This document shows positions 9,301 through 17,052 of a stretch of DNA of 63,130 nucleotides, piece after piece (positions within the stretch are counted from its first letter, which is position 1; the number at the start of each line of letters is the position of its first letter). The stretch comes from Oscillospiraceae bacterium (lineage in GTDB: Bacteria; Bacillota; Clostridia; Monoglobales; Monoglobaceae), in NCBI GenBank assembly GCA_015068845.1, contig SVJR01000005.1:1-63130 (forward strand). Direction: 5' to 3'. Position numbers and translations under genes: made by a program. Under the pieces are notes generated by a model, which was given only the letters and a program-made list of their open reading frames with translations, did no database searches and was not told where the DNA came from.

Positions 9301-11011
9301 CACCACTGCCATCAGACGAAGTAAGCTGTGCAATGTCTGACGGATTGCTGGCATCAAATGTAGCAACTACATAATCGCCTTCATTATAATCAAGATCCGA
9401 ACTCTGCTGTGCTATAACCTCTGCAACCGCTGCATCGAACGCAGCAACAATCTCTGCTGCTGTTCCAACGTTCAAATTGAACAAGCTTATATAAACTTCA
9501 CTATCATTTTCCACTTCATTAAGCTTTGTCAAATCAACACCAAGCTCTGTTGCATATGTTGATAAAGCAGCCTCCATAGCAGCTGCATCCTGATTCTTTG
9601 ATGCGGCATTGAATGCAGCTATAGAAGCATCAACCCTTTTGTATACAACTGCACTGCTTATAGCCAAGTTGCTATAAACATTAAGTGGAGTAGAAACATT
9701 AGCTGCACCATCATAAGCTTTGTTAATTGTTGCCCATCCTCCGTTAGAGTCAGCCCGTCTCGCATAAATAACGTAGCCATCCTCGCTATTTGGATTGAAT
9801 TTAACAATCAGATCCACGCCAGGAGCGCTAGCATCTGCAGAAATCATTCCTGTTGTTCCAAATTCACTATCGGTTACAGTCTGAACCGCTCTTTTACCCT
9901 GAGAATTTAAGGTGTGAACATATATCGCATTACCTGCCGCACTTGTACTGCGCGCATGAAGGCGAAGCTTTACATATATAGGCTCTGCACTTGGGACACC
10001 TGGTTTTATCTGCGGTATACTGAGACAATCTGCGCCGCTTGCATACGCATATGTTTCACCGCCGAATGTAGTGATCTCTACTGAAGTAAGCTGGTCAAGG
10101 TCAGACTGTTTGCTGGCATCAAATGTAGTAACTATATAATCGCCATCACTACAATCAACATTTTCTGCTCCCTGCTGTGCTGCAACCGCTGCATCGAACG
10201 CAGCAACAACATCTGCTGCTGTATAGAAAACAATATCAATCAAGCTTTCATAAACCGCACTGCTATCTGACACATTATCAAGCTTTGACAAATCAACGCC
10301 AAGTGTTGTAGCATAAGTTCTTAAAGCTGTCTCCATTTCTGTAGCATTTGCCGCCTTGTTCACAGCTTCAACCTCAGGAGTTTGCTTTGTGTATACTTTT
10401 ATACTGCTGACAGCCAAACCATTATAAATCTGAAGCGGAATATTGTCAATTGCAGCCATCGCATAAGCTTTTTCTTCATAAATTCTTGTCCACTCTCCAT
10501 TAGAGCCTACCGGTCTCACATAAAGGGCAAATTTGTCGGTTGTGTTTGCCGGGAGCAAGTGGAAAATAACATCAAGACCGGCAGCATTGGCATCTGTGGA
10601 AACCAATCCTGTTGTTCCCATTTCGCTATCGCTTATTGTCTGAGTAACTCTTCTTTTGCCGGAGCTCTTGGTGTACATTAATACACCCTTACTTGCAGAA
10701 TCAGCACCGATTGCATGAAGACGAAGCTTTACATATCTATTAATGCTGCCCGGAACTGCCGGAATTATCTGCGGTATATCGAGATACTCTGTGCCGTTTG
10801 CATACGCATATGTTTCACCACCGAATGTCGTGATCGCTGCTGAAGTAAGCTGCGCAATGTCTGACGGATTGCTGGCATCAAAACTCATTTCAATGGTGTC
10901 GCCTTCAAAATAATCACCAGTAAACGTGTCTGTAGCCAATACTTCTGATGGAATTGTGATAGATGTAAGAATCATCATGACCACCAAAAAGCCGCACAAT
11001 TTTCTTTTCAT
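6371..11011 (-). CDS. Modular SLH-anchored surface protein with three lectin-like repeats, 1546 aa
   Basis: Signal peptide at residues 1-27. Three tandem modules begin at about 34, 287 and 544. Each is a ~180-aa beta-rich part (TFDAS...LTS, TFGGETYAYA, IPQI, YVKLRLHA, GKRAVQT) followed by a ~75-aa helical part (AAEMETALRTYATTLGVDL...VVAAFDAAV). Another beta-sandwich lies at about 800-960, then Ig-like and helical segments, a Gly/Ser-rich linker (~1310-1340) and three SLH repeats (~1362-1546, e.g. GDGSGYFHPGNNVKREEFLKMI). It is predicted to sit on the cell wall and display repeated binding modules. The ligand is unknown; the neighbouring importer and catabolic genes suggest a plant or host glycan. 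SD AAGGAGGA lies 7 nt before the start. Expression is probably driven by the promoter at 11,094-11,160. Part of repeat 2 is almost identical in DNA to the next gene. Confidence 0.85.
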   Translation of the reverse strand: MKRKLCGFLVVMMILTSITIPSEVLATDTFTGDYFEGDTIEMSFDASNPSDIAQLTSAAITTFGGETYAYANGTEYLDIPQIIPAVPGSINRYVKLRLHAIGADSASKGVLMYTKSSGKRRVTQTISDSEMGTTGLVSTDANAAGLDVIFHLLPANTTDKFALYVRPVGSNGEWTRIYEEKAYAMAAIDNIPLQIYNGLAVSSIKVYTKQTPEVEAVNKAANATEMETALRTYATTLGVDLSKLDNVSDSSAVYESLIDIVFYTAADVVAAFDAAVAAQQGAENVDCSDGDYIVTTFDASKQSDLDQLTSVEITTFGGETYAYASGADCLSIPQIKPGVPSAEPIYVKLRLHARSTSAAGNAIYVHTLNSQGKRAVQTVTDSEFGTTGMISADASAPGVDLIVKFNPNSEDGYVIYARRADSNGGWATINKAYDGAANVSTPLNVYSNLAISSAVVYKRVDASIAAFNAASKNQDAAAMEAALSTYATELGVDLTKLNEVENDSEVYISLFNLNVGTAAEIVAAFDAAVAEVIAQQSSDLDYNEGDYVVATFDASNPSDIAQLTSSDGSGVSTTTFGGETYAYTDCTTDGWLNIPQISPTVPSTSPIYVKLRLHALSSSTAGNGVLIYTTNSAGKRAVQTITDTELGTTGMVSADAAAAGIDIIFELNPETSDGYGIYVRPVGSEEEWTTVNEAKGYSSSTYYQALQIYNNLAISSAIVYTQQAPELAAVNKATTAAEMETALRTYATTLGVDLTKLDDVEDANAVYELLLDPVFTTAEAVVAAFNSAVASQRVLKDPDAIFAQNDKIYFSEFFDTANDKIVEYGNITVLGDGTAYAADRVDLYNPGVGSMAGKIMRIVFKPDNASSALNMSLYDDSGNRYYKALSGLPANWHETIAYIDADTSTISVWYRNIDADGPWQSLEVTGITNTGQTRVGILLITTGGVTYDEIVTYNGMYSNYAVTENGNTIELDGKLYHGTLNSPISRNAQFVFATYNKQYGYTSVDVSEASVVIPAKEVTVDRDYTYDASTENYAVMLWDSIDTGIILGEIYGYKTPNNLGDTAMSTLAEGEIVFDRHLNEAVVSGNVGINNRNMPISISIVDAGGTVVAVTQTTTNLKGAFEVNVGIDASNLGSGGYTVKVRCKDIVFATGTVELCGTGLNYNAIGSATDLATAIQAYVDAEILALFNQGNTIAYDKLLAIKGDGAFANFFEFKAALDEAVSYTVKLNQLLTDLNAAVALERWSDVSNLITMEYRDFLNLSENSISGINDTMSLFERMIRDENGLITYTDFGQIVDNFNAAVIAQKAAETPPPGGNNGGSSFGGGSSGGGGGNSYGFGEEIVEENMSSSENIEEMIEAIQNRKFKDLSEVPWAAESIETLYYNGIVAGDGSGYFHPGNNVKREEFLKMILKVAGVPIDKTGDLKFKDVDKNEWYFDYVNAAYQNGIINGVSDTEFGIGENITRADMMVMINRVIDKCGILIESIRPAIIFDDYKNIPSYARTSITTLYMAGLAEGTGDNMFNPGGTATKAEAAVAINRIFQLLINQ
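9820..10124 (-). repeat. Near-identical 305-bp block, copy 1
   Basis: Matches 11,801-12,105 with only two differences (positions 9916 and about 10,027), while sequence on both sides diverges clearly. Both differences change an amino acid (His/Tyr and Cys/Tyr). It covers the beta-rich part of repeat module 2 of the 1546-aa protein. Confidence 0.9.
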
Positions 11012-11093
11012 AAAAAATCCTCCTTAAGTACATAAAGTTGTTAAATATATATAGCTTCTAATAATTATTTTACTAAATATTCTTTTATAATTA

Positions 11094-11160
11094 ACTATAC
11101 CACACATCATTTAAAAACAAAATACTAAAAACTCTTATTTTGCATTGCAAAAAATGTAAT
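11094..11160 (-). promoter_or_regulatory. Promoter and operator of the 1546-aa surface protein gene (copy A)
   Basis: Minus strand: -10 TATAGT at 11,094-11,099 with a poor -35 and, 44 bp upstream, the imperfect palindrome ATTGCAAAAAATGTAAT (11,144-11,160). The same palindrome sits 45 bp from the -10 in two other promoters of this window. A weak -35 plus an upstream palindrome fits activation by an AraC-type protein, most likely the one encoded at 19,155. Confidence 0.65.
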
Positions 11161-11294
11161 TTGGATTTGTAATACTATTATTGACATCAAGAAGTAGTTT
11201 ATCATTATTAAAAGTGAATCCATATTATCGTCGCATTTAAAGAACTTACAAAGGATTAAGTCCGAAAATAACCGTACACACTCCTTTTATTGCA

Positions 11295-11326
11295 TAAAAA
11301 AGAGCACCGTCATAATGACGATGCTC
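11295..11326 (-). terminator. Rho-independent terminator after the 554-aa protein gene
   Basis: Minus strand: 11-bp stem GAGCATCGTCA/TGACGGTGCTC (one T-G pair), loop TTA, followed by TTTTTT. It begins 10 bp after the stop codon. Confidence 0.9.
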
Positions 11327-11336
11327 AATCGCATTT

Positions 11337-13001
11337 TTATTCATCAAGACGTGACGACTTTGCAACCGGTTCAAGATTTTGATTCCAAATAAACGCCTTG
11401 AAATATTTAACAATCCCCTCGGTTGGAACAGTCATATCAAGAGCAGTATTTGCTTCAGTATTAAAGTCCTCAGTAGCAAGACCAATCAAAGCATTGTTTT
11501 CATCATATGCACCAACATACACCGTACCTGAATCCTTAACTGCGGTGGCAACCTCAAATGACCACTTTTCTGTTGTGGTAGCAGTCTTTGTCAGCGTTAT
11601 AGCTACCGATTCTCCCTTTGTGTATACTTTCACACTGCTTACAGCCAAGTTAGCATAAACCAAAAGTGGAGTATCAACATTAGAAGCATTATCATAAGCT
11701 TTGTTGATTGTTGCCCATCCACCGTTAGAGCCAGCCTGTCTTGCATAAATAGCGTAGCCATCCTCTTTATTTGGATTAAATTTAACAATCACATCCACAC
11801 CAGGAGCGCTAGCATCTGCAGAAATCATTCCTGTTGTTCCAAATTCACTATCGGTTACAGTCTGAACCGCTCTTTTACCCTGAGAATTTAAGGTGTAAAC
11901 ATATATCGCATTACCTGCCGCACTTGTACTGCGCGCATGAAGGCGAAGCTTTACATATATAGGCTCTGCACTTGGGACACCTGGTTTTATCTGCGGTATA
12001 CTGAGATAATCTGCGCCGCTTGCATACGCATATGTTTCACCGCCGAATGTAGTGATCTCTACTGAAGTAAGCTGGTCAAGGTCAGACTGTTTGCTGGCAT
12101 CAAATTCCTGCTTAATCACATCTCCTGCTTCATAATCGGCGTCAAACTCTGCACCCAACTGTGCATCAACTGCTGCATTGAAAGCAGCAGCAACCTCTGC
12201 TGCTGTAGTGAAAACAGTATCGAGCAAGCTTTCATAAACTGCATCGTCATCTTCCACCGCATCAAGCTTTGTCAAATCAACACCAAGTGCTGTAGCATTT
12301 GCGCTTAAAGCAGCCGCCATTTCCGCAGCGTCTTTTGCTGTATTCACAGCTGCAACCGCTGCAGGTTGCTTTGTGTATGCAATTGCACTGCTTATAGACA
12401 AGTTAGCATAAACCGTAAGTGGAGTATCAACATTAGAAGCATTGTCATAATTTTTCTTAACCGTTGCCCATTCTCCATCAGAATCTGCCCGTCTCGCATA
12501 AACTACGTAGCCATCCTCTTTGTTGTTGTTTAATTGAAAAATTACATCCACACCAGGATCACTAGCGCCTCCACCAATCATACCTGTTGTACCAAACTCT
12601 GAATCGGCCACGGTCATAATGCCTCTTTTACCCTGAGAATTTAAGGTGTAAACGTATACAGCACTACTACGGCCATTAATCCCGCGTGAATGAAGACGAA
12701 GCTTTACATATATAGGCTCCGCACTTGGAACACCTGGTTTTATCTGTGGTATATTGAGAGACGCCGTGCCGCCAGTTGTATACGCATATGTTTCACCGCC
12801 AAATATTTCGGTCTTTACTTCACTGTTATCAGATGAAGAAATCTGTGCAAGGTCCGACGGATCGCTGGCATAAAATTCCTGCTTAATCGTATCTCCTTCT
12901 TCATAATCGGGATTAACCGCGGCAGCCGATACACTTGTTGGAATTGTGATACATGCAAGAATCATCGCAACCATGAGCATAATGCTCAAAAGTTTTTTCA
13001 T
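11337..13001 (-). CDS. Secreted two-module relative of the 1546-aa protein, no SLH anchor
   Basis: I choose the ATG at 13,001 because its SD (AAAGG) is 9 nt away; the ATG three codons earlier has no spacing. A signal peptide covers the first ~26 residues. Two lectin-like modules (~31-280 and ~285-465) match those of the 1546-aa protein, including the helical spacer AAEMAAALSANATALGVDL. A ~90-aa C-terminal beta domain (SGTVYVGAYDENNALIGLA...KAFIWNQNLEPVA) follows. Without SLH repeats it is probably released or held by a partner. It lies just downstream of the solute-binding lipoprotein, so it may pass ligand to the importer; that is inference. Confidence 0.82.
   Translation of the reverse strand: MKKLLSIMLMVAMILACITIPTSVSAAAVNPDYEEGDTIKQEFYASDPSDLAQISSSDNSEVKTEIFGGETYAYTTGGTASLNIPQIKPGVPSAEPIYVKLRLHSRGINGRSSAVYVYTLNSQGKRGIMTVADSEFGTTGMIGGGASDPGVDVIFQLNNNKEDGYVVYARRADSDGEWATVKKNYDNASNVDTPLTVYANLSISSAIAYTKQPAAVAAVNTAKDAAEMAAALSANATALGVDLTKLDAVEDDDAVYESLLDTVFTTAAEVAAAFNAAVDAQLGAEFDADYEAGDVIKQEFDASKQSDLDQLTSVEITTFGGETYAYASGADYLSIPQIKPGVPSAEPIYVKLRLHARSTSAAGNAIYVYTLNSQGKRAVQTVTDSEFGTTGMISADASAPGVDVIVKFNPNKEDGYAIYARQAGSNGGWATINKAYDNASNVDTPLLVYANLAVSSVKVYTKGESVAITLTKTATTTEKWSFEVATAVKDSGTVYVGAYDENNALIGLATEDFNTEANTALDMTVPTEGIVKYFKAFIWNQNLEPVAKSSRLDE
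11801..12105 (-). repeat. Near-identical 305-bp block, copy 2
   Basis: Second copy of the block at 9820-10,124, with 303 of 305 bases identical, encoding the beta-rich part of module 2 of the 554-aa protein. The abrupt edges indicate a recent recombination or gene-conversion tract. Confidence 0.9.
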
Positions 13002-13089
13002 TGTTTTCATCCTTTCTTAGAATAAAATTTCTTATCATGTCAGATTTAAAATGTCCATTTATTAAACCGTATGTTTTTCAATGGGGATG

Positions 13090-13110
13090 TTGCCGCCAAA
13101 ATGACGGCAA
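13090..13110 (-). other. Hairpin upstream of the 554-aa protein gene
   Basis: Minus-strand RNA forms a 9-bp stem TTGCCGTCA/TGGCGGCAA (one G-U pair) with a three-base loop. No T-run follows. It lies in the leader between the lipoprotein gene and the 554-aa gene. Confidence 0.45.
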
Positions 13111-13152
13111 AAAGAAAACCATACAGAAAAACAAATCAAAAATTTATATGTT

Positions 13153-13175
13153 GCCTCCCTTGCATTAAGGGAGGC
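13153..13175 (-). terminator. Probable leaky terminator after the solute-binding protein gene
   Basis: Minus strand: 9-bp stem GCCTCCCTT/AAGGGAGGC with loop AATGC, about 20 nt after the stop. The T-rich stretch (AATTTTT) comes only after some spacing, so partial read-through into the 554-aa gene is likely. This would give the lipoprotein higher expression than the gene behind it. Confidence 0.6.
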
Positions 13176-13194
13176 TTTGACAAGAGAGGCTCTT

Positions 13195-14778
13195 TTATTT
13201 TACAGAATCCAATGCCTTCTTAAATACGTCATAAGATTTCTGCATAATTTCCATATATTCTTCGATGCCAACTGCTTTCATTTCTTTGAGATATTTATCC
13301 CAATCTTTTTCCACATCTGATCTGCCAAGAATCCAGTCAGCCTTGTTTTCTTCAACAAGATTGAAGATATCTGTCTGGAGGGCTGAAATGGTTGTTGCAT
13401 CCTCCGGAGCATAGTAAGGACGTGGCCACATCTCATAGTCAAGATAAGGACGATACATTTCATAAAGCTCATCATTTGCCTGGAAATCAGGATGGTTTTC
13501 AATGAGTGTTCCAAAGTCTGTCTTGTAATCAAGATAGCCTTTATTAGTAGGACCTAGGATTGTGTTTCCATAATACATTTCCGAAAGTGATTCATATCCC
13601 TGTTCTTTCGGGTCGTTCCACTTATACATTCCGTCTTCATAAGTGAATGTTCCGTCTTCGCCAACAGGACCATACCAGTTCAAGATTGTTTCTTCCTTGT
13701 CATAGAAAGTATCAAGCCATCTCATTGCTGCAGCCGGGTCTTCACATGCAGAGGTTACGTATGCTTCGTTCTTTCCACCATTGAGACCGGGATGAAGGTG
13801 AATCTGGGGCTTGATTTTTCCGTCTGCGCTGATAGGAATCATTACCTTGTACTCATCAGGTGCTCCCTTGAAGGGATTCTGTGCTGTATAGAATGTGCAA
13901 CCAATAACGGGAGGAATTGCTGTAATTTTTGACTGCCATGCATTTTCTTCCTGGCTTATACATTCGATATCAAGAAGACCTTCCTTATACCACATAGCAT
14001 AGGTCTTGATCATTTCCTTCCATTCGTCCATCATAGGAGCAAATCTAACTTCGCCGTCTCTAACGTTGAGATAGCTGTCATACATACCGAACTTTGTTGA
14101 AACGCCCCAGCATGAAAGAAGTGTTTCGGGGAAAGCAGCAGATGATGTGTTCATAAATGCAAAGGGAATTTCATCAGCTTTGCCGTTGCCGTTGGGGTCA
14201 CCATTCTTGAAAGCTTTGAGAACTTCTGTGAGTTCAGGAATTGTTGTTGGAGTTTCAAGTCCAAGTTTCTTGAGCCACGCATCGTTAATCCACCAGTAAG
14301 TTTCAAGATAATCGGTCTCATTTCCGGTGTACATAGGAAGTGCATAAATGTGTCCGTCAGGGCTTGTCGCAACAGCCTTTGCTGTGGGCTGTTCCTGGAA
14401 CATTTTCCATATGTTTGGTGTGTTTTCTTCACTTATGTATTCATCAAGGGGAAGAAGGATGCCCTGAGCCGCATACTTTGAAACAGTAGTATCATCGAAC
14501 ACACGACCGGGGATAATTTCAGGATAATCGCCCGATGCCATGATCATATTGATATCGCCGTTCATAGGTTCAATTGGATATTCACATCTTGCACTCCATT
14601 TCGCTTCATATTCTTTAGTAATTTCTTCTTTGCCCGGCAAGCCATAATTACCAAAGCCATAAACCGTAAACTTTCCATCCTTCTTTACCTGGCCTCCTCC
14701 ACCGCTGCAACCGGTAAATGCTACCATCATTGTAGCAATCATTGCAAGCACGAGCACCAAACTAATAATTTTTTTCAT
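13195..14778 (-). CDS. ABC importer solute-binding lipoprotein, LplA type, 527 aa
   Basis: Lipoprotein signal with lipobox ending at Cys24 (MVAFTGC) and a Gly-rich tether, so it is membrane-anchored outside the cell. The body is an extracellular solute-binding protein family 1 fold of the size typical for oligosaccharide receptors of the LplA/YtcQ group (PTTIPELTEVLKAFKNGDPNGNGK is characteristic). The matching permeases are at 20,489-22,342, separated by the oxidoreductase genes; no ATPase gene is present, as usual for this group, which shares an MsmX-type ATPase. Known relatives import rhamnogalacturonan or galacturonan oligosaccharides. The ligand here is inferred only from context. SD AAGGAAG. 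Confidence 0.88.
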   Translation of the reverse strand: MKKIISLVLVLAMIATMMVAFTGCSGGGGQVKKDGKFTVYGFGNYGLPGKEEITKEYEAKWSARCEYPIEPMNGDINMIMASGDYPEIIPGRVFDDTTVSKYAAQGILLPLDEYISEENTPNIWKMFQEQPTAKAVATSPDGHIYALPMYTGNETDYLETYWWINDAWLKKLGLETPTTIPELTEVLKAFKNGDPNGNGKADEIPFAFMNTSSAAFPETLLSCWGVSTKFGMYDSYLNVRDGEVRFAPMMDEWKEMIKTYAMWYKEGLLDIECISQEENAWQSKITAIPPVIGCTFYTAQNPFKGAPDEYKVMIPISADGKIKPQIHLHPGLNGGKNEAYVTSACEDPAAAMRWLDTFYDKEETILNWYGPVGEDGTFTYEDGMYKWNDPKEQGYESLSEMYYGNTILGPTNKGYLDYKTDFGTLIENHPDFQANDELYEMYRPYLDYEMWPRPYYAPEDATTISALQTDIFNLVEENKADWILGRSDVEKDWDKYLKEMKAVGIEEYMEIMQKSYDVFKKALDSVK

Positions 14779-14940
14779 TTTTCTTCCTTCTTTCTATAAA
14801 CTTTTATTTTTATGGCATCACCTTTCATCACAGGTGATAAAAATTTTCTCGATATGCACCTCCTCTTTATTTATTTTTTTATGTGCAATTTTAATATTTT
14901 GCAAATGCAGTTAACCTGTTGCGTAAGTTATTTCACATCA
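14779..14940 (-). promoter_or_regulatory. Leader of the lipoprotein gene with hairpin and orphan Shine-Dalgarno
   Basis: Contains a strong SD-like AGAGGAGGTG (14,862-14,871, minus) with no ATG at a usable distance, and a hairpin ATCACCT/AGGTGAT (14,818-14,839). Two TTGCA elements near 14,903-14,922 resemble half-sites of the palindrome seen at 11,144, 19,093 and 22,765. No clear -10/-35 pair is visible. Confidence 0.35.
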
Positions 14941-15816
14941 TTATGCCTTTACGCCAATAATTTTTTCTATATTTTTGTAATAAAACTTTTCTCTGATTTC
15001 CTCAGAAAGTCCGAGGCTATCTATAAACTCTGACAAGTTGTTGTCAAAATTATCTCTGCCAAACACAAACCTATCCTGAAATTCTTCAATTAAATATCTT
15101 GTATACTCTTTGTCCCTGTTAAATGCTCTGAGTGCAGAGCCGGCAGATGCATCACAATAAAGATTTGGGTATTTGTGCAATAGTTTTTCCACTCTACCGC
15201 CACGTACAAGTGGACTATCCGGATAAGCCTCGGTCTTCCACAAATCGTCATTTGAAAGATTTGCCCAAAAGCAGGTCGCATGTCCAAAGAAAATGGTTTC
15301 AGGACAAGCCACAAGGACTCGTTCCAAAGTGTCAAGGTCGCCACCGTACCAATAACTGCGCCTTATGCTTTCCGCTGAGGCTTTATGTGCGCCGTGGTAG
15401 TCAAGGTGAAGAAAAACCGGAAGGCCCACCTCTCCGCAATACCGGAAGAGTTCAATCAAATCGGGATTATCATAAAGCATCCTGAATTTAACCTCTCCGA
15501 AAACCTTGATGTCATAATCCCTTTTCATTTGCTTTAACTTTTCCAAAGCACCGGGTTTCCTGGGGTCAGGAGCATAGCCAAGGATAAACCGCTCGGGCGC
15601 CTTCTCATAATAATCAAGGCAGCCGGAAAAGTCACAAAAAACTTTTTCTTTATCTTCTTCGCTATAATTCTGTTTTGAGACGATTGTCTCAGAGATGGGA
15701 GTTTCACAAGAAAGAAGAATACATTTGTCAATCCCATACTCATCCATATTTTTGATAGTTGTTTCCGGAGTGTATCCAATAAAATATGGATGATTGTGTG
15801 CATCAATTTTTTTCAT
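14941..15816 (-). CDS. Amidohydrolase-family metal-dependent hydrolase, 291 aa
   Basis: A TIM-barrel amidohydrolase (amidohydro-related family, which includes dicarboxylate lactonases and decarboxylases). Visible metal-site residues are HxH at 7-9 (DAHNHP), His in FLHLDYHG, His in FFGHATCFW and a late Asp in FGRDNFD. No signal peptide, so it is cytoplasmic. It follows three Gfo/Idh/MocA oxidoreductases in the same direction. A role in opening a lactone made by sugar oxidation would fit, but is inference. SD AAAGG 9 nt before the ATG. Confidence 0.8.
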   Translation of the reverse strand: MKKIDAHNHPYFIGYTPETTIKNMDEYGIDKCILLSCETPISETIVSKQNYSEEDKEKVFCDFSGCLDYYEKAPERFILGYAPDPRKPGALEKLKQMKRDYDIKVFGEVKFRMLYDNPDLIELFRYCGEVGLPVFLHLDYHGAHKASAESIRRSYWYGGDLDTLERVLVACPETIFFGHATCFWANLSNDDLWKTEAYPDSPLVRGGRVEKLLHKYPNLYCDASAGSALRAFNRDKEYTRYLIEEFQDRFVFGRDNFDNNLSEFIDSLGLSEEIREKFYYKNIEKIIGVKA

Positions 15817-15894
15817 AAGAAGTTGCCTTTATATCACTTAGAATAAACTGTTTTTCTATCCGTTATGGTTTGGGGGATAATGCTTTTAGATTAA

Positions 15895-16917
15895 CTATTC
15901 TATAATAATTTCCTTACCTGTTCTAGCAGATTCATATATTGCAAGAATTAAGCCCACGCTCTTTCTTGCTTCTTCGCCCGTAATCATAGGGTCACGGTCT
16001 TCAATAACTGCCATAGCCATATCTTCAATCTGTACGGTATGACCATAGTTTGTGGTTGAATACTGGCAGTTTTCTCCACCCATGCTGCCAAGAATTTCTG
16101 GCTCCTCTATGGTTTCGTCCTTTAACCTCCACTTATATACACAGTTGTCTCCAAAGGAAATACTTCCGTCGGGTCCGTGGAAACTGAAGATTGTATCAAG
16201 TCCCGGATATGCTGTGGTTGTACCCTGAATGACACCAATAGCACCGTTTTTGAATTTAACGCTGACCACAGCAGTATCTTCTACCTCAACATCCCAGACA
16301 AGTGTTTCACAACGGGCATATACCGAGTGAATTCCGCCCATAATCCATGAAAGCATATCTATGCCATGAACTCCCTGATTCATCAGTGCACCACCGCCAT
16401 CAAGTTCCCATGTAGCTCTCCATTCGCCGCTGTCATAATATTCTTGGTCACGATAATATTTCAAAGAGGCTTCTGCAAGAGTAATTTTACCAATAACACC
16501 GTCCTCTAAAAGTTTCTTGATTTTTATTGCTCCGTCAAAGGTTCGTCTTTGGAAAATTGCGCCCAGTTTTACATTATTCTCTTTGCAACAATTTATCATT
16601 TTATCCATTTTTTCTCGTGTCACATCAAGGGGCTTTTCGCAAAGGACATGTACACCATGGCTTGCAACAAGGCAAGCACACTCTGCATGCATTCCGCTGG
16701 GAACCAGGATACAGCATACATCTATTTCTTCATTATCAAGCATTTCTTCTGCATCTGTATACCATTTGCTGAGTCCGTGTTTTAAGGCAGCTTTTTTTGC
16801 CTTTTCCTCAATTATGTCGCAAACTGCAACAAGCTCTGCATGCGGTGCATGCTCTATCGCATCAAAATGGTTATATGAAACTCTTCCGCAACCAATAACT
16901 GCAAATCTGACACTCAT
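15895..16917 (-). CDS. Gfo/Idh/MocA-family NAD(P)-dependent oxidoreductase, 340 aa
   Basis: N-terminal Rossmann fold with VIGCGRVSYNH (7-17), the EKP signature (CEKPLD, ~94) and the C-terminal substrate-domain motif GGGALMNQGVHGIDML with the conserved Asp/His pair. Length is typical. Relatives oxidise sugars, inositols or nucleotide sugars; the substrate cannot be read from sequence. It is the third oxidoreductase in the run. A perfect palindrome TTGAACGTTCAA lies directly upstream of its SD (AAGGAGAG), so it may have separate control. Confidence 0.88.
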   Translation of the reverse strand: MSVRFAVIGCGRVSYNHFDAIEHAPHAELVAVCDIIEEKAKKAALKHGLSKWYTDAEEMLDNEEIDVCCILVPSGMHAECACLVASHGVHVLCEKPLDVTREKMDKMINCCKENNVKLGAIFQRRTFDGAIKIKKLLEDGVIGKITLAEASLKYYRDQEYYDSGEWRATWELDGGGALMNQGVHGIDMLSWIMGGIHSVYARCETLVWDVEVEDTAVVSVKFKNGAIGVIQGTTTAYPGLDTIFSFHGPDGSISFGDNCVYKWRLKDETIEEPEILGSMGGENCQYSTTNYGHTVQIEDMAMAVIEDRDPMITGEEARKSVGLILAIYESARTGKEIIIE

Positions 16918-16928
16918 AATTTCTCTCC

Positions 16929-16940
16929 TTGAACGTTCAA
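16929..16940. promoter_or_regulatory. Perfect 12-bp palindrome TTGAACGTTCAA before an oxidoreductase gene
   Basis: It sits between a TATAAT-like -10 (minus strand, about 16,948-16,953) and the SD of the 340-aa oxidoreductase, a place where a repressor would block initiation. The 135-bp gap also holds GGTT-gcaga-ct-AACC. No regulator is assigned. Confidence 0.4.
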
Positions 16941-17052
16941 ATATATTATATTAGGTTAGTCTGCAACCTTTTGGATTTTCAAAATCTGTCGTTGAGATTC
17001 AATAATATCAAAGGTATTCATAATAAAATCAGCTTTTCATCCGGTCAAAAAA

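Larger units (their letters stand above)
11012..11336. other. 325-bp intergenic region: terminator of one surface gene, promoter of the next
   Basis: Holds the terminator of the 554-aa protein gene (11,295-11,326), the operator-like palindrome at 11,144-11,160 and the minus-strand promoter near 11,094. The stretch 11,085-11,165 is clearly homologous to 19,035-19,110 and 22,705-22,782. A plus-directed promoter-like pair (TTGCAA at 11,145, 17-bp spacer, TGTAAT at 11,168) reads toward no gene and may be a relic of an araC-type gene once located here. Confidence 0.7.
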
